From Flavobacterium sp. (lineage in GTDB: Bacteria; Bacteroidota; Bacteroidia; Flavobacteriales; Flavobacteriaceae), in NCBI GenBank assembly GCA_030152225.1, contig JASLHL010000308.1, positions 1-10,183 on the forward strand: DNA of 10,183 nt. Direction: 5' to 3'. This document shows, piece by piece, positions 5,946 through 10,183 of the stretch. The translations under genes were made by a program, and so were the position numbers. How positions within the stretch are numbered: the first letter of the stretch is position 1; each line of letters starts with the position of its first letter. Below the pieces are notes generated by a model. That model did no database searches. It was not told where the DNA came from and saw only the letters and a program-made list of their open reading frames with translations.

Positions 5946-6440
5946 TTAGTGTGTTGAATATAAAACGGTTTCAATAGTTGAAAAATTAGTCGGTTTTTCA
6001 GGATCATAAAAGTATTTTATCAATACTTCTCCATGTACAGCTCCTGAATAAAAATCGGCTATAATCCATCGGTGATTAATAAATTTTACTTTATTAATGA
6101 TACACTTTTGTTCATTCATTGCGCCATAAGGCACTAAAGGATTCCCTGTTTCCAGGTGATTTAAGGCCAAGATTTCCTCGCGGATTTTGTCCACATCTTG
6201 ATCTAGCGTTTTGTAGTTGAAATATTCTTGTGCATCGTCGTTGTACTCCAATGAAAAGTACTTCGCGTCACTTAATTCTTTCGATGCCAGCTTTAAAGAA
6301 TCTCGAACTATAGCGATTCGCTTATGTGCTATTTCGATTTTCTTCTCTTCTGATTTCATCATGTTGCGATTTGTATTGTACAAGAGGGCTATAACTAAAA
6401 CTGAAAATACAAAAAGGTAAAAAAAGACTTTATGTCTCAT
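5946..6440 (-). CDS. Membrane-anchored coiled-coil protein, unknown function
   Basis: This is a 164-residue protein with one N-terminal hydrophobic segment (about residues 6-21) and no lipobox or clear cleavage site, so it is probably anchored in the inner membrane. Residues about 28-58 are charged and heptad-like (EEKKIEIAHKRI onward), suggesting a coiled coil. The C-terminal domain (about 60-164) contains NPLVPYGAM and HRWIIADFYSGAVHGEVLIK, a pattern I associate with a conserved flavobacterial hypothetical family found beside the same MBL hydrolase; this is from memory. Three bases separate its ATG from the stop of the MBL gene, and 11 bases separate its stop from the lipoprotein start, so all three are probably one transcript. 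No catalytic motif is visible. Confidence 0.78.
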   Translation of the reverse strand: MRHKVFFYLFVFSVLVIALLYNTNRNMMKSEEKKIEIAHKRIAIVRDSLKLASKELSDAKYFSLEYNDDAQEYFNYKTLDQDVDKIREEILALNHLETGNPLVPYGAMNEQKCIINKVKFINHRWIIADFYSGAVHGEVLIKYFYDPEKPTNFSTIETVLYSTH

Positions 6441-6443
6441 GAT

Positions 6444-7211
6444 TTATGGGAGTTTTATTTGTTGTTCATCGTAGGCCAAAGATACATTTTTTGGCAATAT
6501 CTTTTCCACTTCTTCGCAAAAACCTAAATCTTGTGAAATATGAATGAGGTAAGCATGACAAGGATTGATTTTCTCAATAAAGGCCAAGGCTTCTTCCAAA
6601 TTAAAGTGAGTGGGATGTTCTTTTATTCTCAAGGCATTTACAACCAAAACAGCGCATCCTTTTATCTTTTCCACTTCTTTTTCTTCGATGTATTTGGCAT
6701 CTGTAATATAGACTAAATCACCTAATCGAAAACCAAAAATGGGTAAATCCCCATGTTGAATAGCCAGGGGAATAATGGGTTTTCCCTTGATGTAAAACGG
6801 CTGATCTTCTTCAATAATATGGGGTTCTACACTTGGTGCACCAGGATAGCGATTTTCTGTGGTAAAAATATAGTCATATCGCTTTTCTAAGGCCGTTATC
6901 ACCCGATTAGAAGCGTAAATTGGCATAGGACCGTAGAGAAAGGTTAAAGGGCGTATTTCATCTAATCCTGCAATGTGATCTGCGTGTTCATGCGTAAACA
7001 AAATAGCATCGAGATACCCGCAATCTGCTTGTAGCATTTGCTGTCTAAAATCTGGACCGCAATCGATCAATAGGGTTACATCATCCCAGGTAATTAGAGC
7101 CGAGGTACGCAATCGATAATCGCGTTTATCTAAACTTTTACCAACGGGGTGATCTATTGCTATCACGGGAACTCCTTGAGAGGTACCTGTACCTAAAAAA
7201 CGTATTTCCAA
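6444..7211 (-). CDS. MBL-fold metallo-hydrolase, PhnP-like
   Basis: This is a metallo-beta-lactamase-fold hydrolase of 255 residues, full length for the PhnP-like group (phosphodiesterases acting on cyclic phosphate esters such as phosphoribosyl cyclic phosphate). The N-terminus FLGTGTSQGVPV is typical. The metal site is complete: T-H74-E-H76-A-D78-H79, H153 (QHGD), D171 (ITDAKY) and H224 (LIHISQD), with the group's HPTHFNLEEAL at 199-209. The segment after the N-terminal strand reads DHPVGKS, where many relatives carry cysteines for a structural zinc, so that extra zinc site seems lost. The start must be TTG at 7209-7211: an in-frame TAG lies two codons upstream and the conserved sequence starts at once. 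AAGGA about 8 bases before it may help. There are no phosphonate genes nearby, so the true substrate is unknown. It is the first gene of a three-gene operon. Confidence 0.88.
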   Translation of the reverse strand: MEIRFLGTGTSQGVPVIAIDHPVGKSLDKRDYRLRTSALITWDDVTLLIDCGPDFRQQMLQADCGYLDAILFTHEHADHIAGLDEIRPLTFLYGPMPIYASNRVITALEKRYDYIFTTENRYPGAPSVEPHIIEEDQPFYIKGKPIIPLAIQHGDLPIFGFRLGDLVYITDAKYIEEKEVEKIKGCAVLVVNALRIKEHPTHFNLEEALAFIEKINPCHAYLIHISQDLGFCEEVEKILPKNVSLAYDEQQIKLP

Positions 7212-7229
7212 AACCTATTCCTTTTTATA

Positions 7230-7237
7230 CAAAAGTA
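7230..7237 (-). promoter_or_regulatory. Probable promoter (-7) of the MBL operon
   Basis: Minus-strand bases 7237-7230 read TACTTTTG, a full match to TAnnTTTG, 18 bases upstream of the TTG start codon. No TTTG was found at -33, where the sequence is an A-rich run. The 83-bp region is shared with the divergent gene at 7295, for which only imperfect boxes (TAATTTG at 7264-7270, TTACTTTG near 7271-7278) are visible. Confidence 0.42.
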
Positions 7238-7294
7238 CACTTTATCTTTTTTTTTGTTGTACATAATTTGTTACTTTGTTTCAAAAGCCAATAA

Positions 7295-8740
7295 ATGGAA
7301 CATTTTGCAGAAGATCTAGTATTAGAAGGGGATCGAATTATTGAACATCAGCCTGCTATTTCGGATAAGGCACTCCGTATAAACCTCAATCACAATATTT
7401 ATGGAACATTTGCTGAGATTGGTGCAGGTCAAGAGACTGTTCGCCATTTCTTTCGCGCTGGTGGTTCCTCTCGAACAGTAGCCAAGGCAATGTCAGCCTA
7501 TGACAAATCGTTTAGCGATGCCATCTATAGTGTAGAAGACGATGGACGATATGTAACAGAAAGCCGACTAAACAAAATGTTGGATTATGAAACGAAGAAA
7601 ATAGAAGATCGAATCCCTCGTGCTGCAAATCCTACTAAAACTTTTTTTAGCTATGCCAATACGGTAGCAACTATTGACTATGCCAAAAAGAACAAAGGAC
7701 ATGGCTGGGTTGGAATCATCTTTCAAACTGCGCCAAATGAAGCCTATAGCAAAATCATCCTTCACATTCAATTTAAAGAAACCGATTCTAAGCTACAACA
7801 AGAAACCTTGGGTATTTTGGGGGTAAACCTCATCTATGGGGCGTATTACCAACATCACGATCCCAAGAAATTAATCAGTTGTTTGTATGATCACTTGGAT
7901 CGCGATCAAATTGAAATTGACAGTATTAGTTTTACTGGCCATTTGTTTTCTCATATTGACAACCGTTTAATGAGCTTGCAATTGGTTAAAAACGGCATGA
8001 CGGAAGCGGTTATGTTTGGCCCTAATGGACAAAGTATACTAGCGGCAAATGACTTATATCGCAAGAATATTCTAGCTCTTCGCGGTAGTTTCCGCCCTGT
8101 TACCTTGGTCAATATGAATATGTACAAAAAAGCACTCGACTCTTTTGTAGAAGAAAATCAACTCCTAAGACAGGATACAACCGTTATATTTGAGATTACC
8201 CTATCCAATCTTTTGATGGAAGGTAATTTGGATGAAAATGACTTCCTGCATCGTGCAGACTTGCTGTGCTCCTTAGGACAAACGGTTATGATCTCTAACT
8301 TCCAAGAGTACTATAAACTAACGGCTTATTTCTCGCGCTATACTTCGGAGAAAATTGCCCTTTCCATGGGGGTTAGTAGCTTGCTGAATATTTTTGAAGA
8401 AAAGTATTATGCCAACCTTACAGGAGGCATTTTAGAGGCATTAGGAAAGCTATTCCGAAACCAAATGACAATATACCTGTATCCAATGAAAGATGAGACA
8501 GGAACAATCATCGATTCTAAAAATCTAAAAGTCGATTTACATATTAAAGAATTGTATAAATTCTTTAAGAAAAACAATCAGATTGTCGATATCACCAATT
8601 ACGAATTAAAGAATTTAGATATCTTTTCTCGCGATGTACTGCGCTCCCTTCAGTGTAATGAAGAAGGATGGGAAAACAAATTGCCTCCGGGAATTGCAAC
8701 AATGATCAAAGAAAATCAACTCTTTGGCTATCGTAAATAA
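7295..8740 (+). CDS. Conserved cytosolic protein of unknown function
   Basis: This protein has 481 residues, no signal peptide and no membrane segment, so it should be cytosolic. The sequence looks strongly constrained: ALRINLNHNIYGTFAEIGAG, FFRAGGSSRTVAKAMSAYDK, FFSYANTVATID, ETLGILGVNLIYGA and ILALRGSFRPVTLVNM are the kind of blocks I remember as nearly invariant across Bacteroidota. Homologues often carry transferred names such as TonB-dependent receptor. Nothing here supports that: there is no beta-barrel, plug or TonB box. I see no standard nucleotide-binding or catalytic motif, although GAGQETVRHFFRAGG is glycine-rich. The ATG at 7295 is the first plausible start and the conserved region begins soon after. 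It stands alone as a transcription unit, ended by a terminator 4 bases past the stop. Confidence 0.85.
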   Translation: MEHFAEDLVLEGDRIIEHQPAISDKALRINLNHNIYGTFAEIGAGQETVRHFFRAGGSSRTVAKAMSAYDKSFSDAIYSVEDDGRYVTESRLNKMLDYETKKIEDRIPRAANPTKTFFSYANTVATIDYAKKNKGHGWVGIIFQTAPNEAYSKIILHIQFKETDSKLQQETLGILGVNLIYGAYYQHHDPKKLISCLYDHLDRDQIEIDSISFTGHLFSHIDNRLMSLQLVKNGMTEAVMFGPNGQSILAANDLYRKNILALRGSFRPVTLVNMNMYKKALDSFVEENQLLRQDTTVIFEITLSNLLMEGNLDENDFLHRADLLCSLGQTVMISNFQEYYKLTAYFSRYTSEKIALSMGVSSLLNIFEEKYYANLTGGILEALGKLFRNQMTIYLYPMKDETGTIIDSKNLKVDLHIKELYKFFKKNNQIVDITNYELKNLDIFSRDVLRSLQCNEEGWENKLPPGIATMIKENQLFGYRK

Positions 8741-8743
8741 CAC

Positions 8744-8781
8744 AAAAAAAAAGCGACGTTTTAAAAACGTCGCTTTTTTTT
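8744..8781. terminator. Bidirectional terminator between convergent genes
   Basis: A 17-bp stem (8745-8761 with 8765-8781) has core GCGACGTTT/AAACGTCGC and a 3-base loop, with nine A on the left and eight T on the right. It lies 4 bases after the stop of the 481-residue gene and 12 bases from the stop of the convergent META lipoprotein gene, so it serves both. Confidence 0.92.
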
Positions 8782-8792
8782 ATCGGTATAAC

Positions 8793-9302
8793 TTACTTTA
8801 CTTCTTGTTGTATATCCGGGTTTATTTGTTTAAACTCCATCACTACTTTAGCTCCATTTTTAAAGAGTAAAGCACTTTCTGTGATCTCATAGTTTGTCAC
8901 TTCTGTCAATCCTTTGGTAAAGGCAACATCCGCTACTCCTTCACAAAACATACGTGTTGCCCCTAATTTATCACCAATGACAATTCCGTTGTTTTCTTTC
9001 ACTTCATATTCCCCTGTTAAGGTATTACATCCATCATTCCCGTGAACCATCAAATTTCCTTCGAAACTCAATATAGGTCTTTGACCTGGAAATAACTCCT
9101 CTATTTTTTTATCTGCGGTATCTTCGGTGTGGATAGCCACCAACTCCCAACTTCCAAATAAATTTGCTTTGGTCGTCACTGCTGTTTCTACTACAGGTGC
9201 TTCTACCTCTAGTTCTGGTGCTTTCTCCGTTCCTTTCTTTTCATTACACGACGCTAAAGTCAATACCAATAGCCCCATTGTCAACATTTTGATTTTTTTC
9301 AT
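8793..9302 (-). CDS. META-domain lipoprotein (HslJ-like)
   Basis: The 169-residue protein starts with a lipoprotein signal peptide (MKKIKMLTMGLLVLTLASC), with lipobox LASC and acylated Cys19. An acidic, Val/Thr-rich linker covers about 20-46. A META domain follows at about 47-158, with the expected GSWEL start, GNDGCNTLTGEY at 88-99 and GATRMFC at 114-120. The two cysteines, C92 and C120, are at positions usually conserved in this domain. META proteins such as HslJ sit in the envelope and are linked to stress tolerance, but their molecular role is unclear. Residues after Cys19 are N-E-K-K, and surface export cannot be judged. It has its own promoter at 9344-9377 and shares a terminator with the convergent gene. 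Annotation of the domain is secure. Confidence 0.9.
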   Translation of the reverse strand: MKKIKMLTMGLLVLTLASCNEKKGTEKAPELEVEAPVVETAVTTKANLFGSWELVAIHTEDTADKKIEELFPGQRPILSFEGNLMVHGNDGCNTLTGEYEVKENNGIVIGDKLGATRMFCEGVADVAFTKGLTEVTNYEITESALLFKNGAKVVMEFKQINPDIQQEVK

Positions 9303-9343
9303 TTTTCTTGCAATTTTAAATGATTTAACATTTTATTTTGACT

Positions 9344-9377
9344 CAAATATAAAGATTAATTTGGGATTAATTGCAAA
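9344..9377 (-). promoter_or_regulatory. Promoter of the META lipoprotein gene
   Basis: On the minus strand, TTTG at 9377-9374 is followed after 22 bases by TATATTTG at 9351-9344, both matching the Bacteroidota -33/-7 consensus. The box is about 42 bases upstream of the ATG at 9302 and begins just after the SMR gene's stop, so this gene need not depend on readthrough. Confidence 0.62.
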
Positions 9378-9395
9378 AACAGTTTATAAAAAAGA

Positions 9396-9731
9396 TTATC
9401 CTTCTGTAGCTGAAACAACTTTTAAACCAATAATAGAACCGATTAATGTAGCGATAAAAAACAAACGCCAAAACGTAGCAGGATCTTTAAATACCAAAAT
9501 ACCCACTAATACCGTTCCCACTGCGCCAATTCCCGTCCAAACAGCATAAGCTGTTCCCAGGGGCAACGTTTGTGTTGCCTTGATTAACAAAGCCATGCTC
9601 ATACATAGGGCAAATAGAAATCCTCCGTACCACCAAATAGATTCCGTTCCTTTTGTTTCATTTGCTTTCCCTAAGCAATACGTAAATCCAACTTCAAAAA
9701 AACCTCCGATAATTAATAAAATCCAGTTCAT
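9396..9731 (-). CDS. Small multidrug resistance (SMR) family exporter, Gdx/SugE-like
   Basis: A 111-residue protein with four hydrophobic helices (about 3-20, 33-51, 59-80 and 88-105), the standard SMR size and layout. SMR proteins work as antiparallel dimers in the inner membrane and exchange cations for protons. The essential glutamate is E13 in GGFFEVGF. The stretch LPLGTAYAVWTGIGAVGTVLVGI is nearly the same as in SugE/Gdx guanidinium exporters, with Y62 and W65 and a serine (S45 in CMSMALL) matching their binding-site residues. Position 16 is Phe where Gdx proteins usually have Trp, and loop 1 is about three residues longer, so the substrate could be guanidinium, a related cation or a broader range. 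No guanidine riboswitch is seen upstream: the 79-bp gap 9732-9810 is plain AT-rich sequence with a one-mismatch -7 box (TACTTTCG). No terminator was seen after the stop. Confidence 0.9.
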   Translation of the reverse strand: MNWILLIIGGFFEVGFTYCLGKANETKGTESIWWYGGFLFALCMSMALLIKATQTLPLGTAYAVWTGIGAVGTVLVGILVFKDPATFWRLFFIATLIGSIIGLKVVSATEG

Positions 9732-9810
9732 TTTATTTTTTTTGCGAAAGTATAATTATAAAATCTATTTTTTTTATCCTATGTTAAATATTTATTGCAA
9801 AAGATTGCTA

Positions 9811-10183
9811 TTAGATAAACCCCTCTTCTTTCACTTTTCGGATTAACCCCCCGTTATCCAAAACGTCAAACGTTTGTTTTAATCCTGCAATTCTCTTATT
9901 GACCGCACTTTCACTCAAATACAGTGTTTCGCTAATTTCCTTAATGCGAAAACCTTTGTCAAGCAACAGTAAAATTTGAATATTTTGCTCCTGCAACAAC
10001 GTTTCTTTTTTGTAAATTTCCTTTAGCGCTTCATTAGCGTGAACGCTGTAAAAACGCTCTCCATTCAATACTTTTTGAATGGCACTTATTAAAACCTCCT
10101 CATTCACATCCATTTTGAGCAACAGCGCCTGAGGAACGAGTTTCTTGTGAATATCGTACAGAATCAAAACCCCTTCATGTCCA
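9811..10183 (-). CDS. Response regulator with LuxR-type HTH domain (partial, N-terminus outside window)
   Basis: The frame stays open to the right edge of the window, reading ...GHEGVLILYDIHKK before the TTG at 10167, so this is the C-terminal part of a longer protein. About 123 residues are present. The first part resembles the end of a receiver domain, with LLLKMDVNEEVLISAIQKVL followed by NGERFYS, a typical NarL/FixJ-type junction. The HTH follows, with LLLLDKGFRIKEISETLYLS and ESAVNKRIAGLKQTF as the recognition region. It most likely controls transcription in response to a partner sensor kinase not in this window. The stretch between the LILYD strand and the conserved Lys looks shorter than in standard receivers, so phosphorylation may be atypical. 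It ends with KVKEEGFI and TAA at 9811-9813, 79 bases before the SMR gene's start; cotranscription is possible. Confidence 0.82.
   Translation of the reverse strand, partial: GHEGVLILYDIHKKLVPQALLLKMDVNEEVLISAIQKVLNGERFYSVHANEALKEIYKKETLLQEQNIQILLLLDKGFRIKEISETLYLSESAVNKRIAGLKQTFDVLDNGGLIRKVKEEGFI

Noticed and set aside
9732..9810. Guanidine riboswitch upstream of the SMR exporter
   Set aside because: The gap is only 79 bases of low-complexity AT-rich sequence with no paired stems or conserved ACGR-type motifs visible.

Overview
The window looks like a chromosomal segment of an AT-rich member of the Bacteroidota, most likely family Flavobacteriaceae and possibly a Myroides-like genus. The evidence is the gene content (flavobacterial-type IMP dehydrogenase, HMG-CoA lyase, SseB-like protein, PhnP-like hydrolase), the lack of Shine-Dalgarno sequences, and several promoters of the Bacteroidota type (-7 TAnnTTTG, in the best cases with a -33 TTTG). 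The genus is an inference from remembered protein similarity.

Layout. Bases 1-65 are the last codons of a plus-strand gene, followed by a heptamer repeat tract and two back-to-back terminators (229-301). On the minus strand come guaB (322-1794) and, upstream of it, an HMG-CoA lyase gene (1853-2719). A divergent regulatory region (2720-2897) separates these from a tight plus-strand pair, an SseB-family gene and a type-A chloramphenicol acetyltransferase homologue (2898-4355), whose stop and start codons abut. Then follows about 1 kb without a convincing gene (4356-5391): five 45/56-bp direct repeats, a heptamer array, a 400-bp island with nested inverted repeats and a probable Bacteroidota interspersed repeat, a strong bidirectional terminator, and a second heptamer array in opposite orientation. 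Next is a minus-strand operon of three genes (5392-7211): an MBL-fold hydrolase with a TTG start, a membrane-anchored coiled-coil protein and a lipoprotein. A divergently transcribed conserved gene of unknown function (7295-8740) converges through a shared terminator on a META-domain lipoprotein (8793-9302). An SMR-family (Gdx-like) exporter and the C-terminal part of a LuxR-type response regulator end the window, both on the minus strand.

How the genes work together. Most are independent housekeeping or accessory functions: GMP synthesis, leucine catabolism or HMG-CoA cleavage, envelope lipoproteins and small-cation export. The links supported by spacing are the sseB-like/cat pair and the MBL/membrane protein/lipoprotein operon. 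There is no clear defence system, prophage, complete insertion sequence, tRNA or rRNA. The most unusual content is the repetitive DNA: three tracts of one heptanucleotide family, each next to a gene's 3' end and lying between a stop codon and the next visible terminator, so they probably form part of 3' untranslated regions.
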